This document shows positions 53,090 through 62,468 of a DNA stretch of 64,000 bases, in pieces. Below the pieces are notes generated by a model. The model searched no databases. It was not told the origin of the DNA and saw nothing but the letters and a program-made list of their open reading frames with translations. The DNA comes from CAZYMI01 sp964648505 (GTDB lineage Bacteria > Pseudomonadota > Alphaproteobacteria > Micavibrionales > Micavibrionaceae). Each line of letters begins with the position of its first letter. Positions within the stretch are counted from its first letter, which is position 1. The translations under genes were made by a program, and so were the position numbers. The DNA lies in the NCBI GenBank assembly GCA_964648505.1, contig CAZYMI010000004.1, forward strand, positions 77,437 to 141,436, given 5' to 3'.

Positions 53090-55032
53090 TGGATTACTCC
53101 TATCGGCCTTGATGAAGACGGGACAGGGGTTAAAGGTTCAGGCAATCTATCAGGATAACCAATATCAGCAGGCGGAACGGGCGGCGCTAATATTGATGAA
53201 GAAGATGTTGGCTGCACGGGCGCACGCGCTGCTTGAGGGGTAGGCGTTGGTTCAATATCACGCGCAAACATTTCAGGCGGCTCAATTGGAGGATCAACAG
53301 CCACGACTTCAGGCTGTACGGCCTGAGGTTGTGCCGCTGCCTGAGGGGCTGGCGCGATCACCGGCGCAGGCGTTGCGCGAACAACAGGTAATGATGGCTG
53401 TTGTACTTGCACTTTTTCTTCTTGTGATTTTTCTGTTTGGGGCTTCTGTTTTAAAGCCGCAGGCGATGTTTCTACAGCCGGCACTTCTACAGGTGCCGAT
53501 GGCGCAGAGTTTATAGGCTCAGCCACAATTTCCGCCTCTGGTAAAGGCGCGGCTTTTTCGGGGAATTCTGGTTCAAGCTGTTGCGAAAGCATTGATTCTA
53601 AAGGTGGGGTCACTTCGTTTTGGTTAGGCATTTGTTCGCCAGGCGATACAAACGCAACCACACGGGGGCGAAGCAGAACAACAAGTTCGGAATTTGAACT
53701 GATGGCAGACCGCTCAACCGGTAAAATTGGTTTTTCAAGCCCAAGCCCCGATTTATCATACTGATCTGTTTCACGCACCAGACCCGCAATCAAAACAGAA
53801 TCCCCCGGACGCACCCGAACATTGGTTTCAACTTCCCGTTCTGTTGTACGGGGCAGCTGTACAATGGCATCAGGGTTATCATCAAACGTATCAATGCCTA
53901 GATTTTCTTCGAGCAGGATTTTAAAATTCCCGTAAACTGTTGCGTTATCCCAGCTTGAATTAATTTCCAACGTAAAGCCGGTGTCAACGGAATCTGTTTC
54001 GGTTGCAACGGTATCATCACCATTATCATCGGTGGTTCGTGAAATGGAGGAAACATAGTTTTGAGTTTCAGCCACACGCAAACGGGCTGAAGATCCTGAC
54101 ATCACAGTAATTTGTGGCTGTGATATTGTTTTTACCGCGCCATAGGTAGAGATAAACCGCAAAACATCGCCCGTTGAAAAATTGGTGCTTCCTGTAGTCG
54201 GAAGACCAATACTGATCGGATTACCCAAAGCAGGAGAAACAGTGCCCGCCACATCAATCCCCACATTAAAGCGTCCAAACTGATCAAGCGAGCGCCAGTT
54301 AATACCCGCAGAATTTCCATTATCCAGCGTTACTTCCCAGATATAGGTTTCATAAACAATCATCGCGGTGCCGGCACGCATGCGCTGAAAGTAACGCTGC
54401 GCCATCTGTGCGGATCTGTTGGTTGCTGTATAAACAATTGTACGCGTGCCTGTATCTATGATGGGGGTACCGCCCACAATGCTTTGCAGGGCTGCTGCCA
54501 CTTGTGTCATCAGTTCCGACCCCTCGCCGATGGGTGGGATGGCAACGGTAAAAACCTCGTTATCCTTAACGGTCAAAACACCACGTTCATAGGCACAGTA
54601 TAAATCAGCCAAGCCACAAATTTGGGGGACAACCTCATTAATCGGACCCTTCAGATTTGTGACTGTAATAGTACGGCTTGTTGCCTGATCTGTCTGAAAA
54701 GCAATCGGAATATCATAGCCTGACAAAATAAGCTGCAAAGCCCCTGCAAGGGTTTCGCCCCGCAGTTCAAACGGACCCACAATTTCATCTGGCAGTGGAG
54801 CACCACTTCCCGCTTGGGGGATCAGCACATCCTTGCCCAATGGCAGGTAGGTAACGCTATCAGGCTTTTCGTTAATACCAGGCTGGCGTTCACTGGCATA
54901 AGTTGGGGAAGGAATATTCACATTCCTGTTCCCGGGCACATCGGCTTGTGCACAAGCGGTTAGAATCATCGTGCTTAAAAGCAGGCTTCTGAAGCGAAGT
55001 GAGTGATATTTTGATTTTTTCATTTCGCTCAT
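53086..55032 (-). CDS. R64 PilN-type lipoprotein secretin with proline-rich tail
   Basis: The 648-residue protein has a lipoprotein signal ending in LTAC (Cys27), an N-domain (about 85-210; STN-like block with two cysteines), and a secretin domain (about 220-460) ending in VRPGDSVLIAGLVRE...SELVVLLRPRVV. A Pro/Ala/Gln/Glu-rich, probably disordered tail of about 180 residues follows, longer than in typical PilN proteins. It would form the outer-membrane channel of the second pilus. Its start overlaps the response-regulator stop (ATGA), and the next gene overlaps its own stop. Confidence 0.9.
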   Translation of the reverse strand: MSEMKKSKYHSLRFRSLLLSTMILTACAQADVPGNRNVNIPSPTYASERQPGINEKPDSVTYLPLGKDVLIPQAGSGAPLPDEIVGPFELRGETLAGALQLILSGYDIPIAFQTDQATSRTITVTNLKGPINEVVPQICGLADLYCAYERGVLTVKDNEVFTVAIPPIGEGSELMTQVAAALQSIVGGTPIIDTGTRTIVYTATNRSAQMAQRYFQRMRAGTAMIVYETYIWEVTLDNGNSAGINWRSLDQFGRFNVGIDVAGTVSPALGNPISIGLPTTGSTNFSTGDVLRFISTYGAVKTISQPQITVMSGSSARLRVAETQNYVSSISRTTDDNGDDTVATETDSVDTGFTLEINSSWDNATVYGNFKILLEENLGIDTFDDNPDAIVQLPRTTEREVETNVRVRPGDSVLIAGLVRETDQYDKSGLGLEKPILPVERSAISSNSELVVLLRPRVVAFVSPGEQMPNQNEVTPPLESMLSQQLEPEFPEKAAPLPEAEIVAEPINSAPSAPVEVPAVETSPAALKQKPQTEKSQEEKVQVQQPSLPVVRATPAPVIAPAPQAAAQPQAVQPEVVAVDPPIEPPEMFARDIEPTPTPQAARAPVQPTSSSSILAPPVPPADIGYPDRLPEPLTPVPSSSRPIGVIQ

Positions 55033-55421
55033 GGATTCAAAGCCTTTAGGCGTTTGTGTTTTTCAATTTCTCTGGTCACAATCTGTACAAGCCTATCTTT
55101 CTGAACAGGCTTCATCAAGACAGCTGTTACCCCAAGCCTTGAGGCTTCTGCCAGCATATCCGGATTTTGATCGCCTGTTACAAATATGACAGGAATTTTA
55201 AGGCCTTTTGTTTGAATGGTCTTCACAAATTCAAAACCATCCACAGGTTCCATACGAATATCTGCCACAATTAAAGACAGGGAATCTGTGACATGGTCTT
55301 GTGCCGCCTTGCCATCAGCGGCTTGTAATACAGAGAAACCGCCTTCGTCTAAATAGCGGACAATCTGCATTCGAACAAAGTCATTATCTTCAACGACAAG
55401 AATTTTGGGTGTATCTGACAT
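55029..55421 (-). CDS. Single-domain response regulator (CheY-like)
   Basis: The 130-residue protein is one receiver domain: acidic pocket VVEDND (near 10-14), phospho-acceptor Asp54, Thr82 and Lys104, all intact. It has no output domain and no histidine kinase gene beside it. It is first in the second pilus cluster and overlaps the secretin start by four bases, so it is very likely made with the pilus and may control assembly or reversal through protein contacts. Divergent from the prepilin peptidase gene. Confidence 0.93.
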   Translation of the reverse strand: MSDTPKILVVEDNDFVRMQIVRYLDEGGFSVLQAADGKAAQDHVTDSLSLIVADIRMEPVDGFEFVKTIQTKGLKIPVIFVTGDQNPDMLAEASRLGVTAVLMKPVQKDRLVQIVTREIEKHKRLKALNP

Positions 55422-55484
55422 AGGACATCGGTATAAAGTGTGATTCTGACACGCGTTTATTAACCGTAACGAAAGCTGGAGTGT

Positions 55485-56006
55485 ATGGCAACCGCTGCTG
55501 ATTGGATATCAATATTATGTCTTGCGTCAGGATTTTGTCTTTTGATCACACTTTCGGTCATCGATCTGAAGACCTGGCTTTTACCTGATAAATATGTTGC
55601 CGCTTTTGGACTAACTGGTCTGGTGTTTCACGCAAGTCAGGACTTCATACTCCTGAGTGTTGAAGGTTTGATTTTAGGGGCTGTTGCTGGCGGGGGCATG
55701 CTTTTAATTGTGCGCGCTTTAGGTAACTGGCACTACAAACAAGAAAGTTTGGGACTGGGCGATGTGAAGTTGATGGCCGCATCTGGGCTATGGCTTGGCG
55801 TGGAAGGTGTTGTGCTGGCCATTACAATTGGCGCCTTTGCGGGCCTGCTGCATGGGCTTGGTATTGCCGCCACACGAGCTTTTAAAACCAGAAGCAAAAT
55901 TGCTTTAGCTGGCCTGACCTTGCCTGCTGGCCCGGGATTTTGCGTTGGCATTCTTGTTATGCAGCTTTGGTTTTTCAGCTTTATCGTACAAAGGGCATTT
56001 GAATAA
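55485..56006 (+). CDS. A24 prepilin peptidase, stand-alone, next to the second pilus cluster
   Basis: The 173-residue inner-membrane protein has about six segments and both catalytic Asp residues (Asp27 in VIDLKTW and Asp93 in GLGDVK). It lacks the PilD methyltransferase domain. It is distinct from the Tad peptidase CpaA and, by position, should process the pilin-like proteins of the 45-56 kb cluster and the orphan at 4920. It is divergent from the response regulator and its stop overlaps the start of the CaiB-like gene (TAATG). Confidence 0.9.
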   Translation: MATAADWISILCLASGFCLLITLSVIDLKTWLLPDKYVAAFGLTGLVFHASQDFILLSVEGLILGAVAGGGMLLIVRALGNWHYKQESLGLGDVKLMAASGLWLGVEGVVLAITIGAFAGLLHGLGIAATRAFKTRSKIALAGLTLPAGPGFCVGILVMQLWFFSFIVQRAFE

Positions 56007-57226
56007 TGGGGGCTCTTTCCGGCATCCGCGTACTTGACCTTTCCCGCGTTCTGGCGGGCCCTATATGCACACAACTTTTAGGTGATCTGGGCGCAGATAT
56101 TCTAAAAATTGAAAAGCCCTTTGAAGGTGATGATACACGCAAATGGGGGCCTCCCTTTTTAAAAGACGATCAGGGCCAGGATACGACTGAAAGCGCTTAT
56201 TACCTTTGCGCAAACAGAAACAAGAAATCGATTGCAATTGATATCTCCAGACCTGAAGGGCAAAAGCTTATTCTAAAACTTTTAGAACATTGCGATATTC
56301 TGATCGAGAATTTTAAAGTTGGGGGGCTGGAAAAATATGGTCTTGATTATAAATCTCTCCAGCAGAAATTTCCAAGATTAATATATTGCGCGATTACGGG
56401 GTTTGGACAATCTGGGCCGCTTGCAACAGAACCCGGTTATGATTTTCTGGCTCAAGGTATGGGCGGCCTTATGGCGTCAACGGGAACGCCAGAAAAAGGC
56501 CCTACTAAAGTAGGCGTTGCTGTCAGCGATTATGTTGCAGGCCTCAATGCAGCAATTGGTATTTTAGCAGCGCTAAACAATCGCACCCAAACAGGCCAGG
56601 GGCAGATGGTCGATGTTTGTCTTTTAAATTCCACATTGGCGATGATGACCAATCTTGCGCAATATACTTTAGTGTCGGGGCATAACCCGCCACAGATTGG
56701 TAATGCACACACCACAATTGTGCCTTACCAAAGCTTTGAAGTTGCGGATGGTTACATCATCATTGCAATAGGGAATGACCACCAGTTTAAAGCTTTCGCA
56801 AAATGCTGCGAAAAACAAGAGTGGCTTGATCGTGATGATTTTAAAACAAACAGCTTACGTGTCGAACATCGGGCAAAACTTATCCCGCTGATTGAAGCTG
56901 TTTTAAAAACAAAAAACTTAAATGACTGGCTGGCCCTTTTCAGGAATGCTGACGTTCCATGCGGGCCTATTTTACCAATGCTTGATGTTTTAAAACTTGA
57001 CCAGGTCAAAGCACAAAATATGGTAGTCCCTTTAACGCACCCTTTTTGTACGGCCCCTGTGGACTTCATCGGCGCGCCGGTAAAATTATCGCAAACGCCT
57101 GCTGTCTATAAAACCGCACCGCCAACACGCGGGCAACACACCTATAATGTGCTGACAACGCTATTGAAAACACCACAAGACCAGCTTGAAATTTTAACCC
57201 GAGATCGAATCATTGAGATACCATAA
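56006..57226 (+). CDS. CaiB/BaiF family CoA-transferase
   Basis: The 406-residue protein is a family III CoA-transferase: the N-terminal signature GIRVLDLSRVLAGP, the GADILKIEKP segment, NRNKKSIAIDI, the Asp of MVDVCLLNS (near 200) and a long insertion in the middle are typical. Such enzymes swap CoA between acids, for example on carnitine, formate/oxalate or branched-chain acids; the substrate is not fixed here. It starts in the TAATG overlap with the prepilin peptidase, an unrelated gene, so the coupling is probably coincidental or reflects a compact genome. Confidence 0.92.
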   Translation: MGALSGIRVLDLSRVLAGPICTQLLGDLGADILKIEKPFEGDDTRKWGPPFLKDDQGQDTTESAYYLCANRNKKSIAIDISRPEGQKLILKLLEHCDILIENFKVGGLEKYGLDYKSLQQKFPRLIYCAITGFGQSGPLATEPGYDFLAQGMGGLMASTGTPEKGPTKVGVAVSDYVAGLNAAIGILAALNNRTQTGQGQMVDVCLLNSTLAMMTNLAQYTLVSGHNPPQIGNAHTTIVPYQSFEVADGYIIIAIGNDHQFKAFAKCCEKQEWLDRDDFKTNSLRVEHRAKLIPLIEAVLKTKNLNDWLALFRNADVPCGPILPMLDVLKLDQVKAQNMVVPLTHPFCTAPVDFIGAPVKLSQTPAVYKTAPPTRGQHTYNVLTTLLKTPQDQLEILTRDRIIEIP

Positions 57227-57300
57227 TCAAGTCATTGTTTATACAACGCTCATAAATAGATCTGGACACCAAGCCCTTTCAAAGGTTATGAGCCAAAGAT

Positions 57301-58248
57301 ATGACCCTTAAGCCTGTTTTCCGCCCCTCTACTTTAAGCTGTGCGCATCTGCTGGATATTCCCAGCCTCAAAGATGCCGATATCAGCCTTATTCTGGATT
57401 TAGCCAAAGACTATTTGAATTGTAAAAATCCATCCCCCGTTCTTGCTGGCAAAGTTATTGTCTCGGCTTTTTTTGAACCTTCAACAAGAACACGCACTTC
57501 TTTTGCATTGGCAGCAAACCGCCTTGGCGCCCAAATCGTAACATGGGACCCGGAACAAAGCTCTCTCGTAAAAGGTGAGACTTTTATGGATACGATTTTA
57601 TACATCGCAGCCATGTCGCCTGACGCTTTAATTATACGGCATCAGGATTTTGGAGCACCAAACTACATTGCTTCACACGTAAAATTTCCTGTTATCAATG
57701 GGGGGGATAGCTGGCGCGCGCACCCAACCCAAGCGCTTCTTGATGCTTTTACAATGATAAACCACAAAGGCACACTTAAAGGCCTTAACGTTGCAATCTG
57801 CGGTGATGTGTCGCATTCCCGCGTTGCGGCTGACAATATTCATCTATTAACGCGCTTTGGTGCTATTGTGCGCATCGTTGGGCCCGAACTATTATGGCCG
57901 CAAAAAATACCGGCTGGGGTTACGACCCACAATTCCCTTGAAGACGGCATTAAAGATTGCGATGTAGTCATGATGTTGCGCTTGCAAAAAGAACGCATGA
58001 ATGAAGGGCTCATTCTTTCAGACCATGATTACTTCCGAAGCTTTGGTTTGAGCGAAGAAAAATTAAAACGGGCAAAGCCCGATGCGATTGTTATGCACCC
58101 GGGCCCTATGAATCGTGGCATTGAAATATCAGATGACGTTGCAGATCACCCAGAGCGCAGTGTAATTTTTGAACAACCTGCAAATGGTATGGCTGTTCGC
58201 ATGGCCATTTTAGATTTACTTTTAAACCCGCAAAGGCACGCTTCATGA
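57301..58248 (+). CDS. pyrB: Aspartate carbamoyltransferase catalytic subunit
   Basis: PyrB makes carbamoyl-aspartate in pyrimidine synthesis. The 315-residue product has the carbamoyl-phosphate loop STRTRTSF near residue 60, the HPTQALLDAFTM aspartate-binding segment near residue 140 and the MHPGPMNRGIE segment near residue 265. It starts at ATG. The start of plsY overlaps its stop by four bases. In most alphaproteobacteria pyrC lies between pyrB and plsY; it is absent here, and no pyrI-like gene is seen. Confidence 0.98.
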   Translation: MTLKPVFRPSTLSCAHLLDIPSLKDADISLILDLAKDYLNCKNPSPVLAGKVIVSAFFEPSTRTRTSFALAANRLGAQIVTWDPEQSSLVKGETFMDTILYIAAMSPDALIIRHQDFGAPNYIASHVKFPVINGGDSWRAHPTQALLDAFTMINHKGTLKGLNVAICGDVSHSRVAADNIHLLTRFGAIVRIVGPELLWPQKIPAGVTTHNSLEDGIKDCDVVMMLRLQKERMNEGLILSDHDYFRSFGLSEEKLKRAKPDAIVMHPGPMNRGIEISDDVADHPERSVIFEQPANGMAVRMAILDLLLNPQRHAS

Positions 58249-58835
58249 GTGTTTTTGTATGGGCTGTACTTGGATATTTATGCGGATCTGTCCCCTTCGG
58301 GTTGATCTTAACAAAACTGGCAGGGCTTGGTGATATACGCACAATAGGGTCCGGTAACATTGGCGCAACAAATGTTTTACGCACAGGCAATAAAAAAATT
58401 GCTTTTGCAACCTTGATGCTTGATGGTTTTAAAGCCGCTTTCATTATTATGCTCGCGCATCATTATGCGAGTTTTAATATTGCGCTTGTGACCGCTTTTT
58501 TTGCTTTGCTTGGCCATATATTTCCTGTTTGGTTAAAATTCAAAGGTGGTAAGGGTGTCGCCACTTCTTTAGGTGCCTTTCTGGCGCTTGCCCCGCAAGT
58601 TGGTCTTATGGCTTGTGCGGTTTGGCTTTTTTGTGCAGCGATCACGCGTTATTCTTCCGTTTCTGCGCTTGTTGCAACAGCACTAACGCCCTTTATTGCG
58701 TGGGGTTTTGGCTTTAGTGCAAACCTGCCGGCTCTTTGCGCTTTTATTGCAACCCTTGTGTGGTTTACACATCGCGATAATATTAAACGCCTTCTGAATG
58801 GCACCGAGCCAAAAATTGGAACAAAAATAACATGA
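58245..58835 (+). CDS. plsY: Acyl-phosphate:glycerol-3-phosphate acyltransferase PlsY
   Basis: PlsY is a five-segment inner-membrane acyltransferase that starts phospholipid synthesis. The 196-residue product has the three conserved family motifs: GSVPFG near residue 11, GSGNIGATNVLRTG near residue 34 and FKGGKGVAT near residue 96. Start and stop overlap pyrB and dprA, so the genes form a tightly coupled run. Confidence 0.97.
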   Translation: MSVFVWAVLGYLCGSVPFGLILTKLAGLGDIRTIGSGNIGATNVLRTGNKKIAFATLMLDGFKAAFIIMLAHHYASFNIALVTAFFALLGHIFPVWLKFKGGKGVATSLGAFLALAPQVGLMACAVWLFCAAITRYSSVSALVATALTPFIAWGFGFSANLPALCAFIATLVWFTHRDNIKRLLNGTEPKIGTKIT

Positions 58836-59983
58836 TGAAGTTGTCTGATACAGAACGACTGAACTGGCTTCGTTTGTCGCGTACAAACAATGTAGGACCC
58901 ATTACATTTTTTAAACTACTTGAACGCTATGGCAGCGCCACTAAAGCTTTAGAAAATCTACCTATTTTAGCACAGCGTGGCGGGCGTAAAACGCCCCTTG
59001 TCGCTTTTTCAAAAGCTGATGCCGAAAAAGAATTGGATATGCTGGCAAAAATCGGCGGTCAACTATTATGCGCTTGTGAAGAAGAATACCCTTTATCCCT
59101 TGCCGCTATTGATGATGCGCCGCCTGTTCTATCCGTATTAGGGCACACGCATCTTTTGAATCAAAAAATTATCGGCATGGTAGGGGCGCGTAATGCGTCA
59201 CTCAATGGCCTGACCATGGCTGAACGTCTTGCAAAAAATCTAGGCGATCAGGGTTATGTTGTTGCATCAGGATTAGCACGCGGTATCGATAGCAGTGCGC
59301 ATAAAGGTTCACTGGCAACCGGCACCATTGCTTGCGTTGCCGGCGGGGTTGATATTATCTACCCAAAAGAAAATACCGCGCTTTATCACCACATTAAAGA
59401 TCAGGGCGTAATCTTATCAGAAAACCCGATCGGTATGGAGCCTTTGGCACAACATTTCCCGAGGCGTAACCGCCTGATATCCGGTGTTTCACTTGGTGTT
59501 GTGGTTGTGGAAGCCTCATTAAAATCAGGATCGTTAATTACAGCGCGCTGCGCAGCAGAACAAGGGCGCGACGTGTTCGCGGTCCCGGGGTCTCCGCTTG
59601 ATCCACGCGCACAAGGCCCTAATAGCTTGCTTAAAGATGGTGCAGTCCTTATTGAACGCGCCGATGACATTATAAGCCACCTGAACACCATGAGAGTAAC
59701 GCGCTTTTCAGAAGTTAAAAACAAACCTTATCAGCCAGAAGAGCCAGACCAACAGCTTGATACGCAAGCACTTGAAAATGCACGGGGCGACATTGCCAGA
59801 CTTTTATCTTATAATCCCAGCCCTATTGATGATCTGATACGCTTTTCGAATCACTCGGCGGCACTTGTTCAAACAGTTTTGTTAGAACTTGAGATGGCTG
59901 GAATAGCGCAAAGATTAAACGGAAACAGAATTGTCCTTCTTGAAGAGGTAACACAGCGTGAGCACGAACGTCGTCATCGTTGA
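58832..59983 (+). CDS. dprA: DNA-processing protein DprA
   Basis: DprA loads RecA onto incoming single-stranded DNA in transformation. The 383-residue protein has an N-terminal helical domain, a Rossmann-like core (GMVGARNASLNG near 127-138, VASGLARGIDSSAHKG near 146-160, PRRNRLISG near 206-214) and a C-terminal winged-helix part. Full length for an alphaproteobacterial DprA. Its stop lies 26 bases inside topA. Confidence 0.96.
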   Translation: MMKLSDTERLNWLRLSRTNNVGPITFFKLLERYGSATKALENLPILAQRGGRKTPLVAFSKADAEKELDMLAKIGGQLLCACEEEYPLSLAAIDDAPPVLSVLGHTHLLNQKIIGMVGARNASLNGLTMAERLAKNLGDQGYVVASGLARGIDSSAHKGSLATGTIACVAGGVDIIYPKENTALYHHIKDQGVILSENPIGMEPLAQHFPRRNRLISGVSLGVVVVEASLKSGSLITARCAAEQGRDVFAVPGSPLDPRAQGPNSLLKDGAVLIERADDIISHLNTMRVTRFSEVKNKPYQPEEPDQQLDTQALENARGDIARLLSYNPSPIDDLIRFSNHSAALVQTVLLELEMAGIAQRLNGNRIVLLEEVTQREHERRHR

Positions 59984-62468
59984 ATCGCCTGCGAAAGCAA
60001 AAACGATTGAAAAGTATCTGGGGCGCGGTTACACCGTGCTGGCATCTTATGGCCATGTCAGGGATCTGCCGCCAAAAGATGGTTCAGTTAAACCTGATTC
60101 TGATTTTGAAATGAGCTGGGAACTTTCAGACCGCGCACATAAAACTGTAAAGGCGATATCAGACGCTATAAAAAATGCTGAGAATGTTATTCTAGCAACC
60201 GACCCTGACCGCGAAGGGGAAGCTATTTCATGGCACATCCGTGAGATTCTGAATGCCAAAAAACTAACAAAAGGCAAAACAGTTTCACGCGTCACCTTTA
60301 ATGAAATTACAAAATCAGCCATCAAAGAAGCGTTTAGCCACCCGCGCGAACTTGATCAGCCTTTAATTGATGCTTATCTGGCGCGCCGTGCGCTTGATTA
60401 TCTGGTCGGGTTTTCAATTTCGCCTGTGTTGTGGCGTAAACTGCCAGGTTCACGATCGGCCGGACGGGTGCAATCTGTTGCCTTACGTTTGATTTGCGAA
60501 CGTGAGTCAGAAATTGAAAAGTTCAGATCACAAGAATACTGGTCTGTAACAGCAAAAATGCAAACGACAGAAGGCGCAACTTTTATTGCACGCCTGACCC
60601 ATCTATCGGGCAATAAGCTTGATAAAATGGATCTGATTAATGCTGAAATGGCTGAAAAAGCGATTGCGCGGATTAAAAATAAATCTCTTAAAGTCATTAA
60701 GATTGAAAAAAAGCAATCACGCCGAAGCCCTTATGCCCCCTTTATCACCTCTACATTACAACAAGAAGCTTCGCGCAAGCTTGGTTTTTCAGCTTCCCAG
60801 ACTATGCGCATAGCCCAACAACTTTATGAAGGTGTTGATATTGGCGGTGAAACAGTTGGTCTTATAACGTATATGCGTACGGATGGAACAAATTTATCCG
60901 ATGATGCTATAGGGCAAACACGCGCTTTAATTAGCACTGAATATGGCTCTCAGTATCTGCCCGATGCGCCCAGACTTTACAAATCGCGCGCAAAAAATGC
61001 GCAAGAAGCCCATGAAGCCATTCGCCCAACTGATCTATCGCGCAAGCCTGATGCTGTTGCAGGGTATCTTGATGAACGCATGGCAAAACTTTACGATCTG
61101 GTTTGGAAGCGCACTGTAGCCTGCCAGATGGAAAATGCGATCCTTGATCAGGTCGGCGCAGATATATCAGATGGCACAAGCGATGTGATGTTGCGTGCCA
61201 CAGGTTCTAGCATCGCTTTTGATGGCTTCTTAAAAGTATATGAAGAAGCGCATGATGAAGACGCTGCAAGCGATGCAGATGATGAAAATCGTCGTCTGCC
61301 CCCGCTTGCCGAAAACGATCCTTTAAAAATGATGGATTCCCAAGGCAACCAGCACTTCACGCAACCGCCTCCGCGTTTCACAGAAGCGTCTTTGGTTAAA
61401 TCTTTGGAAGAAAAAGGCATAGGCAGGCCTTCGACCTACGCTTCTATTATTCAGGTTTTACAGGATCGAAGCTATGTCAGGCTGGATCGCAAGCGATTCA
61501 TTCCCGAAGATCGCGGGCGCATGGTCACCACATTCCTTGTAAAATTTTTTGAAAAATATGTCGACTTTAACTTCACCGCATCTCTGGAAGACGAACTTGA
61601 TGCCATATCAGCCGGCACAGTTGATTGGAAAAAAGCTTTACGTGATTTCTGGGTTGATTTTTCTAAAGCAATTGATGGAACAAAAAATCTGACTATCACA
61701 AATGTGATCGATGTGCTGGATGCAGAGCTGGGCCCTCATTTCTTTCCCCATATTGAAGGGGCGCCTGACCCGCGCATCTGCCCTTCTTGTTCTGTTGGCA
61801 GGCTTTCGCTTAAGCTTGGAAAATTTGGTGCTTTTATTGGATGCTCGACATATCCGGAATGCAAATTTACAAAGCCGCTTGCGTTGCAAATCCAGGATAA
61901 TGCTTCTGGCGAAGATTCAGGCACCGCAGGCCTTGCGGGGCCAAAAGAACTTGGCATTGACCCCAATACAGGACGCACGGTTACTTTACGCCGCGGCCCT
62001 TACGGCCCTTATGTACAAATTGACCCGGCCCCTGAAACAAAAGATAAGCCTAAGCGTCAAGGTCTTCCACGCGGTGTAAAGCCTGACGATATAACACTCG
62101 ATACGGCACTTGATTTGCTGCGCCTGCCGCGCGATATCGGCAAAGATCCTGAAACGGGCGATATGATCCAGGCGGGCATTGGGCGTTTTGGCCCATTTTT
62201 AAAACGCGGAACGCTTTATGCGAATATACCAGCGGGCGACGAAGTATTAACCATTGGCTTAAACCGCGCTGTTGTGCTGCTGGCTGAATCTGCTGAACGC
62301 AAAGCAAAAAATCCGCGTAAGGCGCCGCCTTTTAAAGCAAAGAAAGACGCTGGAAAAACAAAGAAATCTGAAACGCAAGCTGATCCAAAACCAAAGCCAA
62401 AACCAAAGGCGAAGGCGAAGGAAAAAACGAAACCTAAAACGAAGCCTAAGAAAGCCGCTGCAAGCTGA
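59958..62468 (+). CDS. topA: DNA topoisomerase I
   Basis: TopA relaxes negatively supercoiled DNA. The 836-residue product has the Toprim domain (VIVESPAKAKTIEKYLG at the start, TDPDREGE near residue 78), the nucleophilic Tyr in GLITYMRTDGTN near residue 302 and one zinc finger with four Cys (CPSCS...CSTYPEC near 610-636), then repeated C-terminal modules. The last 50 residues are almost pure Lys/Pro/Ala, a basic tail common in alphaproteobacteria. It starts at GTG with a GAGG site inside dprA. Confidence 0.98.
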   Translation: MSTNVVIVESPAKAKTIEKYLGRGYTVLASYGHVRDLPPKDGSVKPDSDFEMSWELSDRAHKTVKAISDAIKNAENVILATDPDREGEAISWHIREILNAKKLTKGKTVSRVTFNEITKSAIKEAFSHPRELDQPLIDAYLARRALDYLVGFSISPVLWRKLPGSRSAGRVQSVALRLICERESEIEKFRSQEYWSVTAKMQTTEGATFIARLTHLSGNKLDKMDLINAEMAEKAIARIKNKSLKVIKIEKKQSRRSPYAPFITSTLQQEASRKLGFSASQTMRIAQQLYEGVDIGGETVGLITYMRTDGTNLSDDAIGQTRALISTEYGSQYLPDAPRLYKSRAKNAQEAHEAIRPTDLSRKPDAVAGYLDERMAKLYDLVWKRTVACQMENAILDQVGADISDGTSDVMLRATGSSIAFDGFLKVYEEAHDEDAASDADDENRRLPPLAENDPLKMMDSQGNQHFTQPPPRFTEASLVKSLEEKGIGRPSTYASIIQVLQDRSYVRLDRKRFIPEDRGRMVTTFLVKFFEKYVDFNFTASLEDELDAISAGTVDWKKALRDFWVDFSKAIDGTKNLTITNVIDVLDAELGPHFFPHIEGAPDPRICPSCSVGRLSLKLGKFGAFIGCSTYPECKFTKPLALQIQDNASGEDSGTAGLAGPKELGIDPNTGRTVTLRRGPYGPYVQIDPAPETKDKPKRQGLPRGVKPDDITLDTALDLLRLPRDIGKDPETGDMIQAGIGRFGPFLKRGTLYANIPAGDEVLTIGLNRAVVLLAESAERKAKNPRKAPPFKAKKDAGKTKKSETQADPKPKPKPKAKAKEKTKPKTKPKKAAAS

